64,000 nt of DNA from Bradyrhizobium jicamae (GCF_018130215.1 NZ_JAFCKQ010000019.1:62001-126000); one strand, 5' to 3'. Shown: positions 44,117-54,319, counted from the stretch's first letter. Notes: a model not told the origin generated them from the sequence alone. Numbers and translations are program-made.

Positions 44117-44881
44117 ATGCCGACGCCGGACAAGCAGCTTTCCGCCGAGCAGAGCCGGCAGGTGGCGGAGACCATCCGCGAGGAGATTGCGCGCCGCCGC
44201 ATCTCGCGGCAGACCCTGGCGGAGCAGGCCAAGCTCAGCCTGTCGACGCTCGAAAAAGTGCTCGGCGGCCGCCGCCCGTTCACACTCGCGACCACCGTGC
44301 GGCTCGAGCAGGCGCTCGGCGTCTCCCTGCGCAAGTTGCCGGACGTCATACCGATGGTCGCGTCTGCCAATGTCGAGGTTGCGCCCGACAGTCTCGGGTC
44401 CTATTCCCGCCGCTCGGTGGCGCGGATCGAAGGCACCTACATCACGGTCCGGCCGTCATTCGGCGAGAAGGGCGCGATCTATGCCTATCGCACCGAGATC
44501 GCCTGGGACGACGCCGCCTCGCTGCTCGCCTTTCGCGAGGGCGAGCGGCAGGATTCGGACTACACGCAGTTTGGCGAGGTGGCCGTGCCCAACGAGTCCG
44601 GCTTCGTCTATCTCGTCACCAACCGGCACGGCCAGCATCGCGTCATCACGGTGTCGCGCCCGCGAAACTCCGGCGAGATGTACGGCATCATCACGACGCT
44701 GTTGGCCGGACGCGGCTCGGTCCTGACCCCGATCGCAGCACCGATCGCGCTGCTGCCGATCAAGAACGTCCCAAATCCAAGCCTCGGCCGGGTATTATCG
44801 GATGATCCGAACCACAAGCTCTACCGCGAGCATCTGCGCCGCACGGTGGACGAACCCTTTGCGATCCTGTTGCAGGACTGA
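44117..44881 (+). CDS. XRE-type helix-turn-helix protein with unknown C-terminal domain
   Basis: The 254-residue protein starts with an HTH of the XRE type (EEIARRRISRQTLAEQAKLS, LSTLEKVLGGRRPFTLATTV; residues about 20-75). A conserved-looking C-terminal domain of about 160 residues follows (ARIEGTYITVRPSFGEKGAI, GFVYLVTNRHGQHRVITVSR, PIALLPIKNV). The C-terminal domain may sense a ligand but I cannot name it. The ATG at 44117 follows AAAGGA by six bases; the frame open from 43997 is not used. It is divergent from the sortase-target gene with a 199-base spacer, so it could regulate that operon, though such HTH proteins often act elsewhere. Confidence 0.8.
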   Translation: MPTPDKQLSAEQSRQVAETIREEIARRRISRQTLAEQAKLSLSTLEKVLGGRRPFTLATTVRLEQALGVSLRKLPDVIPMVASANVEVAPDSLGSYSRRSVARIEGTYITVRPSFGEKGAIYAYRTEIAWDDAASLLAFREGERQDSDYTQFGEVAVPNESGFVYLVTNRHGQHRVITVSRPRNSGEMYGIITTLLAGRGSVLTPIAAPIALLPIKNVPNPSLGRVLSDDPNHKLYREHLRRTVDEPFAILLQD

Positions 44882-44902
44882 CGCGCTGTTCCGAATGCGA
44901 GA

Positions 44903-45613
44903 TCAGGCCTGCCTCGGGCGCGGCGGCGCAACGATGCCTGCAATCAGCACGGCCAGGATGCCGGTCAGGAAAATGCCGTCGAATGTGCCGGCACCGCCGA
45001 TCGATGCGATCGGCGCGCCGAGGCGGCCGATCTTGTCGAGGTTAAGCAGGTCGGCCCCGAGCAGCGTTCCCATCGAGCCGCCGATATAGGCGAGCGGCGC
45101 CCCGTATTCCCGCGACAGCAGCAAGGCGAGGATTGCGGTGGCGAGGACCGGAACGAACACGGGGACGGCGATGCCCATTCCCCGCACCGGGGTGGCGCTG
45201 GCGTGCACGATTGCCGCGATGACGACTGTCGCGATCGCGGCCTTGAGCCAGAGCTGATAGCGAAGCACGAGGTAGGTCGACATGATCGTCGGGATCACCG
45301 CACCGCCGACATTCACGGCCAGGATCGTGCCGGGCGATACCACGAACGGCACGACATAGCGCATGCCGAAGAAGTCGACGATCTGCCCGGATCGCGCCGG
45401 TGGACCGTGCAGCACGGTGATCGGTATGTTGAAATAGCTGCCGATCAGCGAGCCGAACAACAGCAGCAGGGCGACTCCGGGACCGATGCCGAGGCGCATA
45501 TAGGCGTAGCGCAGGATGCGAAGCTGGATCAGCACGACCAGCGCCACGGCCACGAACACGAGGACCGAAAACAGTCCCGGCGTCAGCGGCAGGTAGTGAA
45601 CGTTCGAATCCAT
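44903..45613 (-). CDS. DUF1614 family membrane protein
   Basis: The 236-residue protein has seven or so hydrophobic segments (LFSVLVFVAVALVVLIQLRI, GVALLLLFGSLIGSYFNIPI, TILAVNVGGAVIPTIMSTYL, AIATVVIAAIVHASATP and others). The stretches NVGGAVIPTIMS, YIGGSMGTLLGADLLNL and IGGAGTFDGIFLTGI match DUF1614 as I recall it. It is an integral inner-membrane protein without known function. Its neighbours give no hint; the upstream gene on the same strand is separated by a strong terminator. Confidence 0.82.
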   Translation of the reverse strand: MDSNVHYLPLTPGLFSVLVFVAVALVVLIQLRILRYAYMRLGIGPGVALLLLFGSLIGSYFNIPITVLHGPPARSGQIVDFFGMRYVVPFVVSPGTILAVNVGGAVIPTIMSTYLVLRYQLWLKAAIATVVIAAIVHASATPVRGMGIAVPVFVPVLATAILALLLSREYGAPLAYIGGSMGTLLGADLLNLDKIGRLGAPIASIGGAGTFDGIFLTGILAVLIAGIVAPPRPRQA

Positions 45614-45720
45614 CGGGCTGCCGGTGTGGATTTGGCCTGTCCTGCCCTGTTAGGTGGGAACGCGTGGCGAGACCACAAGGACGCCAGCCGCGCCGCGGCC
45701 GTTCAGGTGGCCCGAAGCAA

Positions 45721-45746
45721 CGAAGCCGTCCCGGAGGACGGCTTCG
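45721..45746 (-). terminator. Strong hairpin terminator after the binding-protein gene
   Basis: CGAAGCCGTCC (45721-45731), loop CGGA, GGACGGCTTCG (45736-45746): an 11-pair perfect stem. On the minus strand it is followed by TTGCTTCG. It lies 36 bases after the stop of the binding-protein gene. Confidence 0.7.
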
Positions 45747-45781
45747 CGACACTGTCGATTCCTCGCCTCGCCGAGTTGGTC

Positions 45782-47002
45782 CTAGCCCCCCGTCTCGGCG
45801 CTGAGGATGTCGCCGAACAGCTCCCACTGCCCGTTCTTGAACCGCCACATCTGGAGTTGCTCGATCGGGGCGAAGTCGGTGGCGCTGGTGTTGATCTTGA
45901 TGCCGGGGAGCAGCGTGTCGGGCGCGAAGTCCTTCAGGCTGGCAGCCTGCTTCATCACGTTCTCACGCGTCAGGTTGTCGCCGCACTGCTTCAGCACCTG
46001 CACCATGGTCTGCGCCGCGGCGTAGCCATAGACCAGGTTCGCATCGGAGATGTTGGCGCCCGGCATGTACTTGTCGATGAAGGCCATGAACTTCTTCATG
46101 CCTTCGTCGTTCTTCCATTGCGGATCGGAGGCATCCTTGAGATAGCCCGCCGACAGCACGCCTTCAGAGGCCTCGAGGCCCGCAGGCTTCATGACTGCGC
46201 CGATCGAGATCGAGACGTCGGTCATCACCTGCATCGGCTTCCAGCCGAGCTCGGCGATCTTCTTGATCGCCTGCGCGGCGAATTTCGGCGTCGCGATGTT
46301 GACGAACACGTCGGCGCCGGTGTCCTTCAGCTTGACGATGTGGGAATCGATCGACGGCTCGGTGGTCTCGTAGCTTTCCTCGGCGACGATCTTGGCGCTC
46401 GACTTGTCGAGGATCTCCTTGAGGCCGACCAGGTAGTCCTTGCCGAAATCGTCGTTGGCATAGAAGATCGCGACCTTGGCGTCCGGCTTGGCCTTGAGGA
46501 TGTATTTTCCGAAGATGCGCGCCTCGACGCGATAGCTGGGCTGGAAGCCCATGGTCCAGGGGAAGTCCTTCGGGTCGTTCCACTTGCTGGCGCCGGTGGC
46601 GAGGAAGAGCTGCGGCACCTTCTTGGCGTTTTGATATTTCTGGACCGCGGTCTGGGTCGGGGTGCCCAGCGCATTGAACACCAGGAACACCTCGTCGCTC
46701 TCGATCAGCTTGCGGATCTGCTCCACCGTCTTCGGCGGCGAATAGCCGTCGTCATAGGAGATCCAGTTGATCTTGCGGCCGTTGATGCCGCCCTGATCAT
46801 TGATCATCTTGAAATAGGCTTCCTCGGTCTTGCCGATGACGCCGTAGGCCGAAGCCGGGCCGCTATAGGCCTCGACATTGCCGATCTTGATCTCGGTGTC
46901 GGAAGCTCCGGTATCGTATTTCTTTTGTGCAAATGCGGCCTGGCTGGAGAGCAGGCAGAGCGCCGCGGCGGCGGCCAGCAGCGACAGTTTGGTGGTTTTC
47001 AT
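45782..47002 (-). CDS. Periplasmic ABC substrate-binding protein (Leu/Ile/Val-type), orphan 1
   Basis: The 406-residue protein has a Sec signal peptide (LSLLAAAAALCLLSSQAAFA, cleaved before QKKYDTG) and the type I periplasmic fold of the branched-chain amino acid family (EIKIGNVEAYSGPASAYG, KMINDQGGINGRKI, VAIFYANDDFGKDYLVGLKE, FAAQAIKKIAELGWKP). The ligand may be an aromatic or aliphatic acid and not an amino acid, as is common for this group. No permease or ATPase genes are adjacent. It follows the acyl-CoA synthetase gene on the same strand after 130 bases and is likely co-transcribed with it. It is clearly related to the second binding protein at 52954-54177. Confidence 0.9.
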   Translation of the reverse strand: MKTTKLSLLAAAAALCLLSSQAAFAQKKYDTGASDTEIKIGNVEAYSGPASAYGVIGKTEEAYFKMINDQGGINGRKINWISYDDGYSPPKTVEQIRKLIESDEVFLVFNALGTPTQTAVQKYQNAKKVPQLFLATGASKWNDPKDFPWTMGFQPSYRVEARIFGKYILKAKPDAKVAIFYANDDFGKDYLVGLKEILDKSSAKIVAEESYETTEPSIDSHIVKLKDTGADVFVNIATPKFAAQAIKKIAELGWKPMQVMTDVSISIGAVMKPAGLEASEGVLSAGYLKDASDPQWKNDEGMKKFMAFIDKYMPGANISDANLVYGYAAAQTMVQVLKQCGDNLTRENVMKQAASLKDFAPDTLLPGIKINTSATDFAPIEQLQMWRFKNGQWELFGDILSAETGG

Positions 47003-47132
47003 AAAGGCTTTTTCCTCGATTGATTTTGGTTGGGGACTTCACGCAGCATACCCGTCACCGGTCCCGGCAGGCAGTGACGGGGTCGTTCCTTGTCGGAGCA
47101 CGCTCCCGAAAACGCCACACACGTTTCCGGGA

Positions 47133-48674
47133 TCATGCCGCCGTATCGGTCGGCTTCGGCTCGCTGAACCGCTGCCGCAGCGTCGGCTTGTGGATCTTGC
47201 CCGTCGCATTGCGCGGCAGCGCGTCGACGAATTCGATCAGCCGCGGACATTTGAACCGTGCCAGATTGGCCTGGCAATGGGCGTGGATCTCGGCCGGGGT
47301 TATCGAATGGTCGGGCTTGACGGCGATGACGGCCATGCCGACCTCGCCCCATTGCTCGTTCGCAATACCGATGACGGCGGCTTCGGCAACTGCCTCCAAT
47401 TGATGCAGCACACTTTCGACCTCGGCCGGATAGACGTTCTCGCCGCCGGAAATGTACATGTCCTTCCAGCGGTCGACGATGTAGTAGAAGCCTTCCTCGT
47501 CCATCCGCGTGGCGTCGCCGGTGTGCAGCCAGCCGTCGGTAAAGGAGGCGGCGTTGGCGTCCGGCCTGTTCCAGTAGCCGGGCGTGATGTTCGGCCCCTT
47601 GACCCAGAGCTCGCCGAGTTCACCGACATCGGCATCGGTGCCGTCGGGGCGCACGATCCGCACTTCCGTATGCAGCAGCGGCTTGCCGGAGGAGCCGGCC
47701 TTGCGCGCCGCATCCTCGCGGTCGAGCGTCAGCACGGCGGGCGAGGTTTCGGTCATGCCATAGCCCTGCTGCAACGCGACGCCGCGCGCCTCCCAGGTCT
47801 TCAAGAGCGGCACCGGCATCGGTGCCCCTCCGACGCCGCCGTTGATGAGGCGGCTGAAATCCGCGTTCGGGAATGCCGGATGCTGCGCCATGAACTGGTA
47901 GATCGATGGCACGCCGAAGAACACGTTGATGCGCTGGGCGGGATCGCTGATCAGCCTGAGCGCCTCGGCGGGATCGAACGTGCGCATGATCAGCGCGGTG
48001 CCGCCGGCATGCATCACCGGGTTGGTGTAGCAATTCAGCCCGCCGGTATGGAACAGCGGCAGCACCGTGAGCAGCACCGAGGACGGCGAGATGTAGGCGG
48101 GACCACCGAGGTTGACGCAATTCCAGAACGTCATGCCGTGCGTGATGATCGCGCCCTTGGGCTGGCCGGTCGTGCCCGAGGTGTACATGATGGTCGAGAA
48201 GTCATCGAGCGTGACCTCTTCGACGCGCTCCAGCGGCCCCGCGGATGCGATGGCGGCCTCATAGGAGCCATCGGCGCCGAACCGCATCGCGGATGCGACG
48301 TTACAGAGCTTCGCCACCGCGAGCGCGGTCTCGGCCAGATCGTCGTCGTGGATCATCACCCCGGGTGCGGCATCGCCGACGATGTAGTGCAGCTCCGGCA
48401 CGGTGAGGCGGGTGTTGAGCGGCACGAAGATCGCGCCGATCCGGAAACAGGCGAACTGCACCTCCATCGTATCCGTCGTGTTCAGTGCCAGCACCGCGAC
48501 ACGGTCGCCCCGCTTCACGTGCAGCCGATCGCGCAGATGCCCGGCCAGGCGCGCCACGCGCGCGTCGAGTTGTACGTAGGTGAAACGGCGCCCGCTCGCG
48601 AGATCGACGAGCGCGGTCTTGTCCGGCGTGCGCCGGCGATGATGGGCGATCCAGTCGTAGTAACGAACCGGCAA
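47133..48674 (-). CDS. Acyl-CoA synthetase (AMP-forming), FadD-like
   Basis: The 513-residue adenylate-forming enzyme activates a carboxylic acid to its CoA thioester. The P-loop is TIMYTSGTTGQPKGAIITHG, and other core motifs are GYGMTETSPAV, GWLHTGDATRMDEEGFYYIV and DRWKDMYISGGENVYPAEVE; the C-terminal catalytic Lys is in LPRNATGKIHKPTLRQRF. I place the start at a TTG (48672-48674) because GGAGGA lies four bases upstream and the product then begins PVRYYDWIAHH, as in related proteins. The longer ATG frame would cross the operator region. It is divergent from the acyl-CoA dehydrogenase operon and shares its promoter region. The substrate is unknown, probably a medium, branched or aromatic acid. 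Confidence 0.88.
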   Translation of the reverse strand: MPVRYYDWIAHHRRRTPDKTALVDLASGRRFTYVQLDARVARLAGHLRDRLHVKRGDRVAVLALNTTDTMEVQFACFRIGAIFVPLNTRLTVPELHYIVGDAAPGVMIHDDDLAETALAVAKLCNVASAMRFGADGSYEAAIASAGPLERVEEVTLDDFSTIMYTSGTTGQPKGAIITHGMTFWNCVNLGGPAYISPSSVLLTVLPLFHTGGLNCYTNPVMHAGGTALIMRTFDPAEALRLISDPAQRINVFFGVPSIYQFMAQHPAFPNADFSRLINGGVGGAPMPVPLLKTWEARGVALQQGYGMTETSPAVLTLDREDAARKAGSSGKPLLHTEVRIVRPDGTDADVGELGELWVKGPNITPGYWNRPDANAASFTDGWLHTGDATRMDEEGFYYIVDRWKDMYISGGENVYPAEVESVLHQLEAVAEAAVIGIANEQWGEVGMAVIAVKPDHSITPAEIHAHCQANLARFKCPRLIEFVDALPRNATGKIHKPTLRQRFSEPKPTDTAA

Positions 48675-48682
48675 ATTATCCT

Positions 48683-48697
48683 CCTCCGGACCGGAGG
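48683..48697. promoter_or_regulatory. Palindrome covering the Shine-Dalgarno sequence of the synthetase gene
   Basis: CCTCCGG-A-CCGGAGG is a 15-bp palindrome. On the minus-strand mRNA its GGAGG arm is part of the ribosome binding site of the TTG start at 48674, so a folded leader could hide it. It could equally be a DNA operator. Confidence 0.4.
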
Positions 48698-48768
48698 TCT
48701 TGCGCCACCTGATCCCGGCTCCATTGTTGCCATGAAGCGGCAGTGGATGTGGCGTATCCGGATACTGT

Positions 48769-48836
48769 CTTGCGTTTAGTGGCTGGTGCATGGCCCAATC
48801 GGCCGGCAGCCCTCGTGGGCAGCCACTCGACGCAAG
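48769..48836. promoter_or_regulatory. Inverted pair of 18-base elements in the synthetase / dehydrogenase divergent promoter
   Basis: CTTGCGTTTAGTGGCTGG at 48769-48786 and, on the other strand, CTTGCGTCGAGTGGCTGC at 48836-48819 form an inverted pair with a 32-base gap. The same element occurs as an inverted pair at 54257-54319. The size suits the double HTH of an AraC protein, and an AraC gene lies between the two sites at 51991. Confidence 0.7.
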
Positions 48837-48891
48837 TGAGGGGAGTAGAAACCGGACATCGTCGAAATCGGGAATCAACGGAGCGAAGCGG

Positions 48892-50028
48892 ATGGCGAAC
48901 CCGTTCTACACTGGCGAGCATGAGGCCTTTCGCGAGGTGATGCGCCGCTTTGTGGCGAAGGAAATCGAGCCTTATGCCCATCAATGGGACGAAGCGGGCG
49001 AGTTTCCGCGCGAGCTCTATGGCAAGGCGTCCGGCATCGGGTTGCTCGGCCTCGGCTTCCCCGAGGAATATGGCGGGATCGCCGCCGACCAGTTCATGAA
49101 GATCGTCGCCTCGCAGGAACTGGCCCGCGCCGGCGCGGGCGGGGTGAGCTCGAGCCTGATGAGCCACACCATTGGCTCGCCGCCGATCGCGCGCGCCGCG
49201 CGTCCCGAAGTGAAGACACGGGTGCTGCCGGAGGTGCTCGCAGGCAAGAAGATTTCCGCGCTCGCAATCACCGAGCCGAGCGGCGGCTCCGACGTCGCGA
49301 ATCTGCGCACCAAGGCGCGGCGCGAGGGCGACCACTACATCGTCAGCGGCGAGAAGACCTTCATCACCTCGGGCATGCGCGCCGACTATCTGACGGTCGC
49401 GGTACGCACCGGCGGCGAGGGACCCTCCGGTGTCAGCCTGCTCCTGATCGAGGGTGATACGCCAGGGCTCTCGCGCACCAAGCTGAAAAAGATGGGCTGG
49501 TGGGCATCTGATACCGCGACCTTGCATTTCGATGAATGCCGCGTGCCGGTCGAGAACCTGATCGGAGAGGAAGGCCAGGGCTTCAAGATCATCATGCAGA
49601 ACTTCAACAGCGAGCGCATGGGCATGGCGGCAAGCTGCACGGCCTACGCACGGGTCTGCCTCGACGAGGCGATCGCCTATGCCAAGGAGCGCAAGACCTT
49701 CGGCAAGCCGATCGCCCAGCACCAGGTGATCCGGCACAAGATCGTCGACATGGCGCAGAAGGTCGCGGCCTCGCAGGCCATGCTGGAGATGCTGGCGTGG
49801 CGGCTCGGCCAGGGCGAGAGCCCGGTCGCCGAGATCTGCATGATGAAGAACCAGGCGACCCAGACCATGGCCCATTGCGCCTCCGAAGCGGTGCAGATCT
49901 TCGGCGGCGCCGGTTTCATGCGCGGCGTCAAGGTCGAGCGCATCTACCGCGAGGTCAAGGTCAACGCCATCGGCGGCGGCACCGAGGAGATCATGAAGGA
50001 TCTGGCGTCGAGGCAGATGGGACTGTGA
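48892..50028 (+). CDS. Acyl-CoA dehydrogenase 1 (non-canonical active site)
   Basis: The 378-residue flavoprotein has the full fold: an N-terminal helical domain, a central beta domain with ALAITEPSGGSDVANLRTKA and GEKTFITSGMRADY, and the C-terminal helical domain with AKERKTFGKPIAQHQ and VQIFGGAGFMRGVKVERIY. In the family the catalytic Glu sits either in the MCAD position (Y-E-G-T) or on helix G as in LCAD/IVD. Here the first position is Gly (G362 in AIGGGTEE) and the second is Arg254 (AYARVCLDEA), so neither usual base is present. GGAG precedes the ATG by eight bases. The next gene is a second dehydrogenase, 20 bases away, that keeps the helix G Glu, so the two may form a heteromer. Confidence 0.9.
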   Translation: MANPFYTGEHEAFREVMRRFVAKEIEPYAHQWDEAGEFPRELYGKASGIGLLGLGFPEEYGGIAADQFMKIVASQELARAGAGGVSSSLMSHTIGSPPIARAARPEVKTRVLPEVLAGKKISALAITEPSGGSDVANLRTKARREGDHYIVSGEKTFITSGMRADYLTVAVRTGGEGPSGVSLLLIEGDTPGLSRTKLKKMGWWASDTATLHFDECRVPVENLIGEEGQGFKIIMQNFNSERMGMAASCTAYARVCLDEAIAYAKERKTFGKPIAQHQVIRHKIVDMAQKVAASQAMLEMLAWRLGQGESPVAEICMMKNQATQTMAHCASEAVQIFGGAGFMRGVKVERIYREVKVNAIGGGTEEIMKDLASRQMGL

Positions 50029-50048
50029 CAAAGGGATAGACCAGCAAC

Positions 50049-51217
<1,169 letters not shown>

Positions 51218-51218
<1 letters not shown>

Positions 51219-51874
51219 TGATCACGCTGTATCACTGCGACGCTGCGCGCTCGTTCCGTCCGCTGTGGATGCTGGAGGAGCTCGGGCTTTCCTACGAGTT
51301 GAAGATGCTGCCGTTCCCGCCACGCGTGTTCGCCAAGGAATATCTTGGCATCAACCCGCTCGGCACCATCCCCTTCATGATCGACGGCGAGACCAGGATG
51401 ACGGAATCGTCCGGCATCTGCCATTATCTCGGCACCAAATACGGCCCGACGCCGCTGGTCGTCGGCGTGGACGAGCCGGCCTATGGCGCGTTCCTGAACT
51501 GGATGTATTTCTCCGACGCCACGCTGACCTTCCCGCAGACCCTGGTGCTTCGGTACAGCCAGCTCGAGCCGGAGGAGCGGCGCAACCCGCAGGTCTCGGG
51601 CGACTATGCCAAATGGTTCCTCGGCCGGCTGCGCGCCGTCGAAGCCGCCGCCGCCCGGTCGGAATTCCTCTGCGCGGAACGCTTCACTGCCGCCGACATT
51701 GCCAATGGCTACGCACTGCGGCTCGCCAGCACCATCGGGCTGTCGAAGGATTTCGGGCCCAATGTCGCGGCCTATTGGGCCCGGCTGCAGCAGCGCGACG
51801 GCTTCAGGCGTGCGGTGGCGGCGGAGCAAAAAGCCGGCGTGGAACAGAACGTTGCGCCGAGGGCACGGCCGTAG
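51218..51874 (+). CDS. Glutathione S-transferase
   Basis: The 218-residue protein has an N-terminal thioredoxin-like GST domain (ITLYHCDAARSFRPLWMLEE, NPLGTIPFMIDG, TESSGICHYLGTKYG) and a C-terminal helical domain (FTAADIANGYALRLASTIGL). The residue after the first strand is C/D-A-A-R-S, compatible with a Ser- or Cys-type catalytic site of the beta/theta-like bacterial GSTs. The ATG overlaps the stop of dehydrogenase 2, so it is translationally coupled and part of the catabolic operon. Its role there is unclear; glutathione addition to an enoyl-CoA, isomerisation or detoxification are possible. Confidence 0.92.
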
Positions 51875-51990
51875 GTTCGCCAACGTCGGTCAGCCTCCGA
51901 ATTGACTGAGCCGGTCGGTGACAGCCCGCGAATTTGCGCTATGGTAGCCCCGTCGCAGCGGCCAAAGAGCCACGCGAGGAGGAACCCGCC

Positions 51991-52833
51991 ATGGACACGA
52001 TCGTGGACGACAAGCGCCAGGAATCCGCTCACGACACTGGTCACCAGTCCGGCCACCGGATGCTGATCACGCCGGAACGTGTGTTCTACGCCGGCCTGCT
52101 CGGCCGCCCGCGCGAACGCTGCCCGGGCGCGTTCCATGTCTATGTCGCGATTCGCGACGGGCTGCATCTCTCCACCAGCGACGGCTGCCAGGCGCATGGC
52201 GAAATCGCGGTGACGATGCCGAACCTGCGCCACACCATCACCAGCGAGTATCGCTCGGCGATCTGCGTCGCGATCGAGCCGGAAAGCGTGCCCGACGGCA
52301 CGCTGGAGGCGGTCGCGCGTCGCCTGCAAGGGCCCGACAGCGCGCTGTTCGCCAATCGCATCCGTACCGCCTATGCGCGGCTGGCCGAGATGCAGCATCG
52401 CGACGCGATCTCGAATGCCGAGTTCGACACCATGTGCTTCGGCGACGCGCTGCCGCAACGGGTGCTCGATCCGCGCGTGGTGCGCGCGATTCTCCGCATC
52501 GGTCAATTCTCCGGAGAGCCGGTGACCGCGGCAGGCTGCGCCGCCGAGGCCTCGCTGTCCCCGTCGCGCTTCCTGCATCTCTTCAAGGAAGAGACCGGCA
52601 TCTCGTTCCGCTCCTTCCGCGCCTGGAAGCGTGCGCGGCATCTGCTGCATTTCGCCAACCAGGACATCAACCTTGCGCATCTCGCGCAGGACATCGGCTA
52701 TCCCGACTCAACCCATTTCAGCCACTCGATCCGCCGCTTCTATGGGCTCAAGCCGCGTGCGATCTTCTCAGGCTCGCGCGATCTTGCGATCTACCGGACC
52801 GGACAGGTGGTGAGCGAGCCGGCCTTGACGTAG
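51991..52833 (+). CDS. AraC family regulator, likely controller of the catabolic island
   Basis: The 280-residue protein has an N-terminal sensor of about 170 residues without obvious metal ligands (RCPGAFHVYVAIRDGLHLST, MPNLRHTITSEYRSAICVAI). The AraC double HTH follows at about 175-270 (GEPVTAAGCAAEASLSPSRF, then LFKEETGISFRSFRAWKRAR and AQDIGYPDSTHFSHSIRRFY). GAGGAGGAACC precedes the ATG. It sits between two divergent gene pairs whose spacers carry the same inverted 18-base element, which makes it the best candidate to bind those sites. The inducer would be the island's substrate or its CoA ester. Confidence 0.9.
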   Translation: MDTIVDDKRQESAHDTGHQSGHRMLITPERVFYAGLLGRPRERCPGAFHVYVAIRDGLHLSTSDGCQAHGEIAVTMPNLRHTITSEYRSAICVAIEPESVPDGTLEAVARRLQGPDSALFANRIRTAYARLAEMQHRDAISNAEFDTMCFGDALPQRVLDPRVVRAILRIGQFSGEPVTAAGCAAEASLSPSRFLHLFKEETGISFRSFRAWKRARHLLHFANQDINLAHLAQDIGYPDSTHFSHSIRRFYGLKPRAIFSGSRDLAIYRTGQVVSEPALT

Positions 52834-52840
52834 ATCGTCA

Positions 52841-52950
52841 TTGCGGGGAGTTCGCGACAAGATTGCCAGGCGATTTTGCGCCGAGGCGACGAAGCAATCC
52901 GTGTGTCCCCCGTTGCAGAGTGGATTGCTTCGCTCCGCTCGCAATGACGA
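52841..52950. repeat. Dispersed GAAGCAATCC / GGATTGCTTC repeat element
   Basis: The spacer between the AraC gene and the convergent binding-protein gene contains GAAGCAATCC (52891-52900) and GGATTGCTTC (52922-52931), followed by CGCTCCGCTCGCAATGACG. Words of this type (CATTGCGAGCGAAGCGAAGCAATCC) form a widespread intergenic repeat in Bradyrhizobium-like genomes. A related fragment is at 55270-55298. It probably also ends the two convergent transcripts. Confidence 0.6.
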
Positions 52951-52953
52951 TGA

Positions 52954-54177
52954 CTACAGGTTCGCGCCCTGGATCACCTCACCGAAGCGCAGCCAGCCCG
53001 CGCCCTCGACCCGCTGCAACTGCAGCTGCTGCAACGGGTGGTGGTTGGTCGGGCTGGTGTTGACGCGGATGCCCGGCAGCAGCGTCGGGACTTCGACGTC
53101 TTTCAAGTTGTTCGCCTGCGCCATGATGTTGTCGCGGGTGAAATTGCCCTTGCACTGGTCGAGCACGATCTTGAGCACCCCAGCCACCATGTAGGCGTAC
53201 ATGTTGTAGCCTTCCTTCGGGTTGCCCTCGGGAAAATACTTCGCCATGAACGCCATGAAATCCTTCACACCGGGATCATTGGCCCAGGCCGGATCGGCGG
53301 CATCCTTCACATAGGCTGACGAGATCGTGCCCTGCGCCTTGTCGAGGCCGACAGGTATGATGGTCGACGTCAGCGAGGCCGCGCCGCTGGCGATGAAATG
53401 CATCGGCTTCCAGCCGAGCTCATGGATCTTGCGGATCGCCTGCGCGGCGAATTTTGCCGTCGTGCCCGAAATCAGCACGTCGGGATTGCCGCCGCGCAAG
53501 GTTACGATCTGGGAATCGATCGTGGGGTCCGTCACTTCGTGCGAGATGGCCACCGCGGAGCTGGCGAATCGTTCGCCCAGCACGTCCCTGGTCCCGGTGA
53601 CGAAGTCCTTGCCGAGATCGTCGTTCTGGTAGAGCACCGCGATCTTTGCGTTCGGATTCTTGCTCAGGGCATATTTGACGAACACCTGCGCCTCGGTGCG
53701 CGCGCTCGGCGCGAAGCCCATGGTCCAGGGATAGGTCTTGTAATCACCCCATTTGTCGCCGTTCACCGACAGGAACAGATGCGGGACCTTCGCGGCATTG
53801 ATGTATTTCACCACGGCCGAGTTCGGCGCGGTGCCGAGCATGTTGAACAGGAAGGCAACGTTGTCGCTCTCGATCAGGCGACGCACCTGTTCGACCGTCT
53901 TCGCAGGATTGAAGGCATCGTCATAGTAGATGTACTTGATCTGCCGGCCGGCGATGCCGCCCTGCTCGTTCAGCATCCTGAAATAGGCCTCCTGGCAGCG
54001 CGCCTGCACGCCAAGCGCCGATACGGGGCCGCTCAGCGACGTCGTGCTGCCGATCCTGATCTCGGTCGCGGTGACGCCCGGCGTATCCTCGGCGAAGCCG
54101 GGACGGATACCAGCCAGTGCGGCGAGGGCTGTACTTGCGGTGCCAGAGAGCAGCGTACGCCGGTTGATCGAGACCAT
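52954..54177 (-). CDS. Periplasmic ABC substrate-binding protein (Leu/Ile/Val-type), orphan 2, Tat signal
   Basis: The 407-residue protein begins VSINRRTLLSGTASTALAAL, a twin-arginine signal with cleavage near GFAEDTPG. The mature fold is the same as in the binding protein at 45782-47002, with parallel stretches (RIGSTTSLSGPVSALG, EQGGIAGRQIKYIYYDDAFN, KIAVLYQNDDLGKDF, FAAQAIRKIHELGWKP). It likely binds an organic acid or amino acid in the periplasm. No permease or ATPase is adjacent. GGGGAGG precedes the ATG by five bases. It is divergent from the BKACE operon, and their spacer has the inverted 18-base element. Confidence 0.9.
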   Translation of the reverse strand: MVSINRRTLLSGTASTALAALAGIRPGFAEDTPGVTATEIRIGSTTSLSGPVSALGVQARCQEAYFRMLNEQGGIAGRQIKYIYYDDAFNPAKTVEQVRRLIESDNVAFLFNMLGTAPNSAVVKYINAAKVPHLFLSVNGDKWGDYKTYPWTMGFAPSARTEAQVFVKYALSKNPNAKIAVLYQNDDLGKDFVTGTRDVLGERFASSAVAISHEVTDPTIDSQIVTLRGGNPDVLISGTTAKFAAQAIRKIHELGWKPMHFIASGAASLTSTIIPVGLDKAQGTISSAYVKDAADPAWANDPGVKDFMAFMAKYFPEGNPKEGYNMYAYMVAGVLKIVLDQCKGNFTRDNIMAQANNLKDVEVPTLLPGIRVNTSPTNHHPLQQLQLQRVEGAGWLRFGEVIQGANL

Positions 54178-54256
54178 GACGTCCTCCCCGCGATCGCCGG
54201 CTTGTTTCGCCAGGCTTTTGCTTGGTCGGAAGATAACGCGTCGTGTCATTCCCGGT

Positions 54257-54319
54257 CTTGCGTTAACCGGCTGGCGGTGCCTCGCGGCGCGAGACGCCGA
54301 CTTAGCCAGTCAACGCAAG
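54257..54319. promoter_or_regulatory. Inverted pair of 18-base elements in the binding-protein / BKACE divergent promoter
   Basis: CTTGCGTTAACCGGCTGG at 54257-54274 and, on the other strand, CTTGCGTTGACTGGCTAA at 54319-54302 form an inverted pair with a 27-base gap. Together with 48769-48836 this gives four copies with consensus CTTGCGTYNANYGGCTRN. Each outer CTTGCG end faces its gene, 73-80 bases from the start codon. Confidence 0.7.

Noticed and set aside
46878..48779. A 633-codon open frame on the plus strand
   Set aside because: It is antisense to the first FadD-like synthetase and carries no recognisable motif.
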